From Pyropia yezoensis (taxonomy: Eukaryota; Rhodophyta; Bangiophyceae; Bangiales; Bangiaceae): DNA of 64,000 nt. The number at the start of each line of letters is the position of its first letter. Position 1 is the first letter of the stretch. Location of the stretch: contig CM020619.1 in the NCBI GenBank assembly GCA_009829735.1, positions 2,424,590 through 2,488,589 on the forward strand, in the 5' to 3' direction. The notes beneath the pieces were generated by a model. It was given only the letters and a program-made list of their open reading frames with translations. It did no database searches and was not told the DNA's origin. Shown here one piece after another: positions 32,126-43,700 of this stretch. The translations under genes and the position numbers were made by a program.

Positions 32126-34532
32126 TGCCGGAGGAGGGGCTCAGCCGCGTGATGGGTGGTGGTGGTGGTGGTGTTGGGGGGGGGGGGGGGGTGCGAGTGG
32201 GGGGGAGGGCGGCAGAAGGGGACGACGCGGGCGGTGGTGGGGGGGGGGGGTTCCTTGCCACCGCCACCACCGCCACCCCCGCCACTGTCACTACCGCCAC
32301 CCCCGCCACTGTCACTACCGCCACCCCCGCCACTGCAAGCAACGGTGCCGACGCCGGCTCCGGCGGCGCGTCACCGGGCGCCGGGTGGGGGCGGCCGGTG
32401 GTGCGGCGGAGAGGGGGGTGCGCAGGCGGCCGCCGCTGGCGGCCGCCGCCGCCGTGCCGCCAACTCCATCACGCACCTCCTCCATCCCCCCCTTTCCCCC
32501 CCTCGCCGGCCGCTGGGAAGATGGGGGCGAGGGACCCACTGCAGCTTCAGGTGATGCTCTCGTGCGCCCAGAGGTGCCTTCCTATTTACAGGCGCTAGGG
32601 CGTGCTGGGTGGGGACCGCCCACGCCGCCGGCGAGCACTGTTTCGGCACTGATGGTGGCGTCGTTGCCGCCTCCGCTGTTCCAACCGCCGCTGCAGAAAA
32701 GTTTTGCCGCGCACCTGCTCATCTCGCCCACTCGTCCTAGATGGGGTGTCCTCCGCTGCGCCCGCGCAGCGGGGGACCGCGGTGGCAGCTGCCGCGACGG
32801 CGTCGGCGGCACCCCCCCCAAGCCGGCCGACCCACTGGGCTCCGCGGGCTGCGCCGCCCTCTCCATGCTTCTTGGTCCCTTCTCTTCTCACCCTTCCCCC
32901 CCCCCCCTCGCTCCGCAATCGTGGCGTGGGGCACATTCCCAACACCAGTCCACTTCACAGTCCATCTCGTTTAGTGGCGGCGCCACGGCCGCGGCCAGCT
33001 GCGGCCCACTCTTCGTGGGGGGAGACGAACCCCAGTGCCTGAGGAGTGGAGGGGGGAAGAGGGGGGGGGGACAAGGGGGCTGGGGGGGGACAAGGGGGCT
33101 GGGGGGGGTGGCCCGGAGGAGCAGGGGGGCGGGCTTTTGCAGGGGGTGACTTCGGGGGGTGGGAGGGGAGGGGCACAGCGACAGGGAAAGGGCAAGGGCG
33201 AGGGAGAGGGTTGACCAGGATGAGGCGATGGCAAGAGGGATGCCGGTGTGAAGTAAAATTCCTGACATACTTTGTTCGACAAGAGCTGGGACCCGAGGAG
33301 TTCATGACGCTCGGGTATGGGACCCCGATCGTGGACGACCTGGGACCCCACCTGGACGACGATCGGGAGTCCCAAGCGCCCGCATGTGCACACATCGCCT
33401 GAGGCCTCATCTTGACGGCAGCCAGAAAAGTGCACGTGTCTGACGAGACACAGGGTTAACTCCGTGTTTTTGTGTCTCTGCACCGGAGTCGTCTTGACGG
33501 CGAAGCACAAAGCACGCCTGCGCTTTCGTCTGGGAAGAATTTCTATCTGTTTGGTGGTCTACTTCGAGACCGGCTGATGCAATCTGGAAAATGGACAGCG
33601 TTGCTGCCCCAGCCTCGCGAGGACGAGCAGCGAGGGGCGCCGACCTCTGTGCGCCACACAATCGCTACCCTGCGACCACCGTCGCCGGACGCCAGACGGG
33701 ACCACCACCGGTGGTAGGATACCTCCGCCCACACGTGCACTTGCAGTCCGCGCGTGCGCCAGCGACGCGCACCGCCCGATCCGCACTCTCCTTCGCACCG
33801 CGCGCCGCGAGTGCGACCGCGCGCCGCGAGTAGCGCGCGCCACCCCCCCCTCCCCCGCGCCTACGGCACCACTCCCACGCTTGCCGAGTACCTCGACCGC
33901 GTCGCGAAGACGCGTCGCCCACGCCTGGTGCCGTGAGCGTCGCGTCGGGTTCCCCCCCCCTCTTTCGCCCACAACGCCCCGCCAGTCCGTACCGTGTGCC
34001 TCGCGCCGCGTCGCCCTCACCACCATCTGTTGCCACTGTCGTCAAGCGCACCGGTGGCTGCTGTCTCCCTACCCCCCCCGGCTACTGCTTCCCAGTTCGT
34101 CTGCTACGGCTGTCGCCCCACGACTCTGACCCCCCCCTTTCCCCCCCTCCCCCTCTGCCTCTACCTCCCTCCTACTGCACATCACCGTGGTGGCCGCTGG
34201 ATGCGTCTACTTCTTCCGCGTTATTCATTGCTCGGCCGGCCTGGGACGGCGGCCGACCGCCATCATTGGTGCTCTGTTTACAGCCGCGGCTAGGACGACA
34301 GGTGTGCGTTCACGATGGACAGGAGTGTGCTTGCCGGGGGTAGACGGCCGCCGTGTGGGACAGTCGCCGACCTCTGTGTGCACTGACATTAACGCCAACC
34401 ACGGACCGAATACTTGTTTCTGTTCTGCTGTGCATATGTCGTTCCTCGTTCCCCTCTTGATTTCTTTGTATTGTTCAGTCTTTTTTCTTCTTCTGTGCAC
34501 TGTTTTCTTCTCCAGTTTATTACTCATCCGAA
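32126..34532. other. Low-complexity and intergenic, no gene recognised
   Basis: Contains three 24-bp units rich in ACCGCC/CACTGTCACT (about 32270-32335), G-runs near 32170 and 32240, and a GGGGGGACAAGGGGGCT repeat (about 33065-33110). From 33200 the composition is more even, but I see no convincing exon. A probable promoter region for the transposase lies before 34533. Confidence 0.4.
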
Positions 34533-35530
34533 ATGTCTATCCCCTCTCGGACAGGAGGTCTGCGGCGCGGTCGTCGGCAGATCCTTAGCCGACAGCGGCG
34601 GACAAGACAGCAGGGCGCCCTACGGCTTGTGGCCCTCGTCGCCCTGACGCTTGCCGTCGCGGTATGCCATACCGCTGTTGTGACTGGTGCCCCGTTTTCG
34701 CGCGAGTCGAGTATGGGTCGGCGCTCTCGTCTGGGTATGTCTAGCACCCTGCTGTCCCTACCGGAGGCCGACTTTCGACTGTTGTTCCGTATGAGCCGAC
34801 CCGACTTTTTTTCTTTGCTCGATATTGTGCGCGGAGGGTTGGAGGTGGACGAGGGCACGGCCGTTTTGGCCACGGGTCAGCCCATCCCGGCCGACTGCCG
34901 ACTGGCTCTGGCACTGCGTATCCTTTCTAAGGCATCGTATCTTGATTGCATGTTAGCTTTTGGGGTGGTTCGGTGCACCGTGTTCAACATCTTCCATCAG
35001 GTACGTCGAGGACTTCTTCTTGGGCAACTGTGTGTGGTGCGACACTGTTGTGCATACATGAAGGGGCGGCCTCGTCCGACACTTTGCATTTCATTGCTGC
35101 GATTCTTACTCGCGGTTCTTCTTTGCTTTTTTTTTCACTCGCTCTGTGCCGCGTTCGCTTCCGGACTCGCAGGTTCTTCGAGCCCTGGATGAAGCGCCTC
35201 AGTTGAAAAACATCATTTTCCCCATCACGCCTGCAGAGTACGAACGACAGAGTAATCTGTTCGCACGTGGTGGGCGCAACCCATTGCGGGGCTGTGTGTC
35301 GGCGGTGGACGGCATTGCCGTGGGTCTTCGCAGACCGACCGTGCAGGACGCACCAAGCCCTGTCTCCTACTACAACCGCAAAGGTTTTTTTGCCCTCAAC
35401 GTGCAGGCAGCTGCACGTGCCGACTTCAAGCTTCACTTCCTTTCGGCCGTCGCCGCCGGTTCATGCCACGACTGCGTTGCTTTCTCGGCGTGTGGGTTGG
35501 CACGGCACCTCGCCCAAGACGGGTCATTGC
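34533..35530 (+). pseudogene. PIF/Harbinger-type transposase, truncated at a telomeric tract
   Basis: Exon 1 34533-35000 (ATG in AAATGTCTATC), intron 35001-35172 (GTACGT...CGCAG), exon 2 from 35173. Exon 1 has the family's N-terminal pattern (FRLLFRMSRPDFFSLLDIV, LALALRILSKASYLDCMLAFGV). Exon 2 has the DDE core: CVSAVDGIAVGLRRP with the first Asp, YYNRKGFFALNVQAA, and SCHDCVAFS with the second Asp. The third acidic residue would come later but is missing: the frame runs into CCCTAA repeats (read as PNPNPNPN) and stops at 35638. The protein is cut at the repeat junction, so it cannot be active. Confidence 0.85.
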
Positions 35531-35554
35531 CTAACCCTAACCCTAACCCTAACC
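35530..35554 (-). repeat. Interstitial telomere-like tract (CCCTAA)4
   Basis: Four perfect units, C-rich strand on +, i.e. opposite orientation to the tract at 24835-24879. It marks the exact end of PIF transposase homology. Confidence 0.9.
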
Positions 35555-38043
35555 GGCACTTGGCGCGTCCCGCGCCGATGACGCAACACCATCGGCGGGT
35601 GTCGCCGCCAGCCGCCACTCTAGCGAGGCTGCCACGGTAGCAGGCGACCGTGACCTGCCGCAACCGCCATAGTGGCGGGGGGCGGCGGCCACTGCAATGG
35701 TGGCGGCGTCGCCGCCGCAACGACAGCGGCGGGGGCGGCGTGTAGCGTAATGGAACCCAGGTTCCCGAAACCACCAACCACAAACACTCACACAGAGACC
35801 ACAGTCCGAAGCCCAGGAAGGAACAGGTAAGAGCCCTTGCTGGTCCACTCGCCCGCCACGATACGAGGCAAAGGTAAACAGGACAAAAGCCCGGGGGAGA
35901 AGGAACCCAAAGCACTGTTGATTCTACAAGATGGCCCCGGGGAGAACCCCGGAGCACCCCTCAAGAACCTCCCCCCCCCTGGCCCCTCCAGGGGCCCAGA
36001 ACGAGGCCTCCAGAGGGCGCCCCCAGCGGGCCAAGTGCCAGCAAGGCATAGGCCGCTCACCGGGCCAACACACGAAAAGCAAGCGAAATCCCCCCACACA
36101 CAAATGTCAATCCCCCAAATAAACCCAGTGGGAAATAGGGGAAAGACACGAAATCACGCAAGGAAAATAAATGCGAGAAATCAAGCAAATAACCCGAAGG
36201 TCAGTATGCCCCCAACCGGGCAAGTCCTCCGCTCCGGGGGAACCAATCAGGGCACCGGGCGTGTCGCCACTGCCCCGGGCCACCGATGCAGGGATCCCAA
36301 GCCAGCGCGTGGTTCCACGTAACGCTGCCAGCCGGGCCCAAGTCAGCCTCCCGGGTCCCAACGGTACCTGAGGGCCACAACGCCACACGGCGGCCACCGC
36401 TGCAACGCCATACCGGCGGCAGGGGGGGGCGGGCACCGCAACAGCAGCCGGCGGCGGCGGGGTGTAGCGGTTGTCGCAATAGCGGGGGGCTAGCTGTCGC
36501 CGAAGCGGCACAACAGCGGTGGGTGGCGATGGCCATGGCATCGACAGCGGGGGGGGGGGCGGCGGCCGCCCCAACGCAGTATCGGTGGCGGTAGGGCGCG
36601 GCCTCCGCAAATCCACAGCAGCAGCGGGGGGCGCCGGGGGTCCGCGTCCATCGCAACAGCGGCGGGGTGACCGCGTCCGCCGCCAAGATTCAACTGCGGG
36701 AGTGGGCGGCGGCCATCGCACCGGCCGCGGGGCGCCGATGTCGCCCCAACGCCATAACGGCGGCGAGGGGCGGCGGCCGTCGCAACGGCGGCGGGGGGCC
36801 GCCGTCGCCGCAACGCCATAACCGCGGGGCGGCGGATATCGCTACGGTGGCGCGGTCTGCGGTCGCCACAGCATCGCAAAGACGGCGGGGGGTGGCGGCA
36901 ATTGTGGGAGATTGGGCCCGAATTCGGTACCAATACTTTGGAGATTCGGGTCAAGTGGACCTGACCGGAAGTCGAAATTCACCCGACCCACGATGGTGAA
37001 ACTTCTGACTTCTGGACGGAAATTCGACTAGGACTTCCGACATACTAGAGCAGGGTAATGCTGCTGGTATTTGTTTCTTGGGATTTTTGCACGGGAGCCA
37101 GACGGATTTCTACGCTTTGAGTGCTTTGCATGTGGAGTGATATGATTGGTTTGTTTGAGGGTTCATTTTCTGAGTGTTTTGAGGGGTTGCGTGAGCGTGT
37201 GAGGAGGGTTGATAAGGAGGGACAGCAAGGCGGGGAGGGCCCACCTTGGCTGGCCAAGAAAGTAAACACCGTCTGGCTCCGACACATCTTGTTCGTGCCT
37301 TGGTGAGCTGACCCGTTCACCACACGCAAGTTCCGTGTTCGGCTGTGTGGAGGTGCTTGCTTCCGGTGTCCCAAGTTGGGATATCGGCAATACTCCTCTT
37401 CCTTCCCTGACTCGGGGTTGGTGGTTGGGAGTACTGCTACAGCAATGGTAACGGCTGCGGGGGGTAGCCGTCGCCCCAACGCCACAACTGCGGCGGGGGG
37501 CCGCGGCCATCACAACGGCGGCTGTCGGCCGCTGTCCCGGCAAAAGCGCAACGGCGGCGGGGGGAGGCGGTCTTTGTAACCGCGGCGGGGCGTGGCGTTC
37601 GCCTTGACTGCGGTGAGGGACGCTGCCCACCTTGGCGGACCTGGCGTCGCCGCCGCTGCAGCGGCGGCAGGCGTCCGCCGGCACGGTGGCGTCGGTGGCG
37701 GCGGTGGCGGGGGCTGCTGGGGCAACGCCCATCACGGCGGCTATGCCGTTGTGCACTTTGAAGGCCGCTGAGGCGGCCGCCAGAACAGCCTTAGTGGCGG
37801 CGGTCGCGGCGGCGGCCGGGCCAGGGCACCCGGAGCGCGCCGCGTCGGGAGGAGTGAGGGGGAGGCAGGCGGCGGGGGAAGGGCGAGGGGAGGTGGGCTG
37901 GCGGCCGCCAGCCAATGCCGTGTACTATGTCCACACCCGCTGGCGGGGTCGACAGCCGGACGCGAGGCGCGGCCTGGAGTGTGGGGAAAGCACGGCGTCA
38001 CAATGGCCTGCGGTAGAACCAATCAAACTCCCCTCACGTGAGC
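35555..38043. other. Repeat-rich stretch, no gene recognised
   Basis: A degenerate minisatellite built from words such as GCCGCAACGCC and CGGCGGCGGGG occurs at about 35620-35745, 36370-36900 and 37440-37630. Between them 35750-36360 is of ordinary composition. Its open frames carry no recognisable domain. 37640-37900 is Ala/Val-rich when translated but looks like compositional noise. Confidence 0.45.
36370..36900. repeat. Degenerate GC-rich minisatellite
   Basis: Irregular units of about 30-40 bp mixing GCAACGCCATAACGGCGG-like segments with poly-GGC. Related blocks lie at 35620-35745 and 37440-37630. Confidence 0.55.
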
Positions 38044-39136
38044 TCACCTGAGAAGCTTCGCCAGCTGCGACACCAAGTGGTGGACAACACGCGCCGCAAT
38101 ACGATCGTCGGGATTTGCCGTCAGGTCTTGGCGTGCTGCACGTAGCTGTTTGGTCACGGCCCCGATGGCTTCCGCATTGTCGTAAATATTGGAGGCGTCT
38201 GTAGCCGTCGAGCTTGCCGGGGCCATTGCCCGCGCCACACCGGAAAGCGCTCTTGTCAACCCCTCCATGCCGTTGATGACCACCTGCGCCACCTTGGCGC
38301 GCTTGGGGGGCTTCGGAGGTGTGCCGCCCACGCGGCCGCTGCCCGGTAGACCAACCTCGCTCTGGGCCCCTACTGGAATGGTCCGTAGCACAAAGTCAAC
38401 GGCATCACTTCCCTTCAATAGGCAGTGAATGTAAAGTAGGCGGTGATCTCCCTGAGCAAAGCTCTTGAAAGTAGGCTCGTTCTAGCCCGACCTTGCGTAG
38501 TGCGCTACTGCCACGGTATACAACGAGCGCAACGTCCGGAAGTGCCCCTCCAGCTTGGATCCCAGTCGCGCACCCGAGTGCCGATTCGGATCGATGCCCC
38601 GCAGGTCCGTCTCCATAATGCCGTCAATCAGCGCCGGGGGCATCGGGCGGTACGAGGCCCGGTTGAAAATTGGGCCGACGACAGACGTCCACAGGCTCAC
38701 ACGATCCTTGTCGAGCTCGGCCCGTGGCAAAGGTTGGTACTCCCGTCGCAGAGCGTCTCCGTTGGCTGCGTCAGACAAGACATGAAACAGCCGCGCCACA
38801 TCATTGGCGGAAAAGTCAGCCTCCCTCGCGCCAGTGCTGTGCGGCTGCGGTGGCGTGGCCAATGGGATTGGATCCTGCGTGGCACCCTCGCCCGGGCCAG
38901 AACGTCGCCCACCGGATGCCTCGGTGGAGCCGCGCGGTGCGTCCACCGTTGCGCCAATCACCCGATTGGTGGCCCCGATACCCGCTCCCGCCGTGCTTCC
39001 CGATGCATCGATGCCTTGCCCGGTGGGGGGAGTTGAGCGGCCAGGCACAGCTGGTCTGCCCAGTAGGACACCAGAGCCGAGGGAGCCATCGTCAATTCTT
39101 AGATTGGGGGCGGATGATCGTCGGCGACCGGAACCA
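38044..39136 (-). pseudogene. Unrecognised protein, one internal TAG
   Basis: One continuous minus-strand frame with a single TAG at 38482-38484. Before it the product reads LWTSVVGPIFNRASYRPMPP and HFRTLRSLYTVAVAHYARSG; after it NEPTFKSFAQGDHRLLYIH and ASNIYDNAEAIGAVTKQLR, all ordinary globular composition. It seems to begin at a splice acceptor at 39136 (GAAATACAG), so an upstream exon is expected near or beyond 39200. No family recognised. The stop may be a real mutation, a sequencing error or a readthrough site. Confidence 0.5.
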
Positions 39137-40757
39137 CTGTATTTCAGTGCATGTTTTCCTGTATTTCAACGCCTGTTTGAAATGCAGTAAATACAGGCAG
39201 ATGCTTGCAACTCAGGCACCGAAAAAGGGCAGCAACAATGGTGTGATGCAACATACACCACGTGTATTGCATCCCATAACACACCTCAATGCAAGCTAGA
39301 TTGCAGTGTGAAACACAATGAGTTGAATAGGCCACTACAGGGCGTATCCGGCACATGCCGGATGACGCCGGATGACGGCCCATTTTATTCCGGTCCTTGT
39401 GGATTTGCTCATTCAATTTTGTTTACTTTAGTTGTTGCTCAGAAACATATCACAGAGGCGGGCCACCTGGAGCTGCCTGATCAGGTGAATAGACACAGAC
39501 ACGGACAGACACTACAGACAGACACAGTCACAGCCACTCGCCACATCGACGTCAGTGCCTCGCCACAGTGTCTGGGCCGCGCCCGACACACACCGTCAGA
39601 CACCGCCACAGACACACACGGTCGTCGGGTCCACCTGTCATACCCCACCACGTGCACCACAACAGCATCCGCCTCCCTTACACACGCCAACCTTCACCAC
39701 CACAGAGGCTGTCACTCTCTTACCTGTCCACTCCACCGCCACCACCGCGCCAGCCACCACTGACAGCCGCCACGCCACCCCAACTCCGCTGCGGTAATCG
39801 CCCTGTGCCGAGCCGCCCACCAACAACGCCACGAGAGGTGCCACCTGCGGACGCTTACCCCAATTGCAGCCCTCACCCGCACAGCAGTCCATCTTCACCA
39901 CCGTGTCAGCGGCGCCCGTGCATCCCGCCCCGCCGCGGCAGCCACCATCCGCCCAGCCGCCCACAAAACCGCCCGAGGCAGCCGTTGCACGTGCGGCTTG
40001 CACCGCCGTGGCAGCTGACACCCGTTCAGGCCACCCGCCCAGCTGCCCCCCTCGACCACCGTGGCAGCGGCGCCTGTGCACTCCGCACAGCCGCGGCAGC
40101 CACCACGCGCCGAGCACCACCCGCCAAGCCGCCCACAAAAACCACGGCGGCAGCCGTCGCCCGTGCAGCTTGCACCGCCGCGGCATTTGCCACCCGACCA
40201 GGCCACCCGCCCAGCCAACGTCCTCCACCACCGTGGCAGTGGCCCGTGCATCTCGCACGCACTTTCGCGGCAGCCACTCCGAGCCCACCGCGCACCGACG
40301 CCACGGTGAAAGCGGCGCCCGCGACGATAGCGCCGCCGCGGCGGCTGCCGCACGTCCTGCTGCCCCCGAGCAGCACATTGGCAGTCGCCACCCACCAGAC
40401 CCCCGACCGACACCAACGCGCCACCACTCGTCCAGCCACCCACCATCACCACCGAGGCAGCCGTCACCCACCCGCACCGCCGCGGCAGCTGCCGTCCGCC
40501 CAGGCCATCCGCCCAGGCGTCAGTGACGCCCGCGCCTTCACAGCAGCTGCCGCCCGTCCAGTCGCCCAACAAAAGCACCGTGGCAGCCGCTGCTAGCGGC
40601 CCCCCGTGCATCAGGACCGCCGCGGAAGTCGCCGCACACTTGTTGTCCACCACCACCATGGCGACGGCATATCGGACATACAGGGACATACAAGGACATA
40701 CAATGACACACAAGCAAACACAGGAAGTAGCAAGAAAGCAATGATCATTGAACACTG
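39137..40757. other. Intergenic with degenerate minisatellite (about 39890-40560)
   Basis: 39140-39420 has repeated TTGCAT/AATGCA words, as in introns nearby. 39890-40560 is a degenerate minisatellite on the theme CACCGCCGCGGCAGCC...CCGCCCAGCC. No gene recognised. Confidence 0.45.
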
Positions 40758-43700
40758 TCACGCACTGCCACTCTCATCCTCATCCCCGCTCTGCCGACCA
40801 TCCCCACTCTCACCCGAGCCACTACAATCTTCAATCCCACCATCGCCATCTTCCTCGGCCTCCTCGTCCTCATACTCCCCCTCCTCATCCTCTCCCTCCT
40901 CCTCCTCTCCCTCCTCCTCCTCGCCCTCCTCCTCCTCGCCCTCCTCCTCCTCGCCCTCCTCCTCCTCGCCCTCCTCCTCCTCGCCCTCCTCCTCCTCGCC
41001 CTCCTTCTCCTCGTCCTCCTCCTCCTCCTCCTCCTCCTCCTCACCTACACTACCCTCCCCCTCAGCCTCTTCACTGGGGGCCCCCCCGTCATCACCCTCC
41101 TCCATCTCCCAGGACGCGTCACTTCCTTCACCCTCTTCCTCCTCCACGATCTGCAGGTCCTCATCACTTTCCCGCTCCATCTTGACCTTTACTCCAGGCA
41201 CACTGTCGCGCATCGGCTCAGTCGACATCAGCCGCTGCATGCGCAGCTCGTCCCGCGACTTCGGCGCGACCGTGACAGACGGCGGCGTCACGAGCACGAC
41301 CTCGTCGTCTGACGTGAAGTCCGACTCCTCCTCAATTGTGGAGTCGCACAGGTGCCGCAGGGTCTCCTTCTGCTTGTCCTCGTCGCCGTTGAACTTCCGC
41401 TTGGCACCCCGCCGAGCGGCAAACGTTCGGGTCCCCAAGGTCACTTCCGGGTCCTTCAGCGAAGCGCAGTCGTCCTCGTCCACGTCCGTCTTAAAAAGCC
41501 GTACCCATACACAGTCCGGCGAGCGCGCAGACTCGTAGAGAGCCGCCAGCTCCTCGCAGAAAATGGCACGGTGAGACGGGGTCAGGCCGCCAAACACCTT
41601 CTGCTTCCCGTCCCTACCCAGCGACCACAGCAGTAGCTGGGCGCGCACCTGCACCCATAAAACAGGAAAAGCGACAACACAGCACACACCAACCGTATAC
41701 ATCCACGACACGGAAGAAGCGACAGAGCACGAGCCAACCACACAGTACCATGTGTCAGGCCGAGATCGGAGGTAGGAACTGGCACTGCGTGACAGCGACT
41801 CACAATGAATCGCAGAGAGATACAGTACGATGGAGTGCGGTACAAAAGATATAGTACCCGGCACAGCACAATGTAGTGCGATGCAAAGAGATGCGCTAAC
41901 CTATAAAACAGCGCAGACGAATGCAACAACTTACCTTGGCGAGAATGATGGCCAGTTGACAGAGCCGCAACCGCAGCACTACGCGTCCCTTATGGATCGC
42001 CGCTGTCTTCGCGTTGTCAACGTCGAGGTTGCGGATGAACTCAGCTGCAATCTGATACAGCGCCAGGCGACCCTTCTTTGTCTTCAGGTACCGCCTGCCA
42101 CGCAGCCACCACCGCGCCGCCTTCGCCCGGGTATCCTGGGCACGCGCCTTGGCACGGGCTTCCTCGCCCTCGCCCCGCACCCCGTCCTCTCCTTCATCCT
42201 CTTCGTCCGGTGGCGTAAACCCGGCTGAGTCGTGGAACTTGGCATGGAACTGCCACCGATGGATGATCCAGCGCGTGAGCGCGCCGTAGACGGCCGACCG
42301 CGCCATCCCACAGAGCCCGAGGAGGTCATTTACCCGCCTCTTGCTCCCCGACCCACCTTCCTTCGGCTTCCCCTTGTGCTTCCGGGGCACCGTCTCGGCC
42401 ACAGTGTGGCGCAACTCCTTTGCCCGCTCCAGGCTGGCGGGGGCCGCCGCCATGATGGACGCCAGATACATGGCGTCGGCATCTTCAGCACAGAGGAAGA
42501 CGTCGTCAGCGTCCTCGGGCGCCGCCATCCCGTGGTTGACGCGGGCGCTGACCTCCGCCCGAACTGCGACGGCAAGGTCGATCCCCTCCTTCTCGTCCGG
42601 GTGCCGTGCCGGCCCCTTGCCCTTCTTCGACTGGCGAGGCTTCTTGTGCATGGGGGGGTTGGCCTTGTCCGCGTCGCCGTCGGCGGGGTCCTCGACGGGG
42701 TGCCCAGGAACTGGGCTTGCAGGTAAGAGCGCTGCTGCGGTAGGCGCGCGGCGCTTGCCAACCACTGCACCGGGTGGTCCTCGGACCAGAGCCCCCCCCT
42801 TCTTCATCGCACGCACTACAGCAGGCACCCGCGCTTTAAAAGCGCGCACAGGGGCGCGTGCCGTCGTCGACGCGGCCGCGGCAGCCCCCGCACCACCCGC
42901 AGATGCAGCCGGGACTGGCAGAGTGCGGTGCTGTGCCGGGCGCCCGACAACCACAGGAGGTACAGCGACAGCTGGGGACTTGCCTGCGCGAGGCATGCCA
43001 CCCGCTGGCCCCCCCGCCCTCGCCCCACCAGCCTTGGCCGCGCCGCCCACCTTGCCCTGCACAGACGTCTTGCGCCGTACTGCAGGGGCTGTGGCGCTGG
43101 CCGGGCGGGTGCTCCGCTTCTGTTGCGCCGCCGCCTCGGCGGCTGCGGCGTCCTCCGAGTCGCTTCTGGACCGCCCGCTGGCGGATGTCGACGGCGACTT
43201 CGGCGGCGGTGGCTTCTTCCGCTTCTTTTGCAGCTTCTTTGCAGGTACAACCGCCTTTGCCGGCCTCTTGGGGGCCTTTGCCATGCTAGCCGCCGCCCTC
43301 AATGGAGGGCCCGCGGTGCCCTCCGCCTCTTTGGGAAGAGCCGACTTCTTGGGCGCTTTCGGACGAGGGGCAGGCGCAGGCGCGGCATCCTCCGCACGTC
43401 CCTGGGGCGGGGGGGATCAGGAAAGATGAGAGGGGTGGGGATTGGAGATCGAAGGAGGGGGGGGGGGGGGAGGTGGGGCGGGGGCGATGGGGGGGGAGGA
43501 GGGCGTCAAGACAGTGCTTGAGAGGCTGCAGGTAAGGATCCGGAACATACAGTATCATACAACGTGAAATACAGGACTGTACAACCAGCAGCACACAAAT
43601 ACAACACACGACAAGGACCGGGTCGTGGCGTTGCGCGATGTGGACTCCGACGCTACATACCTGTTGCGTCGTCTTCGCCACCGCCTTCGCCGGTCGGGGA

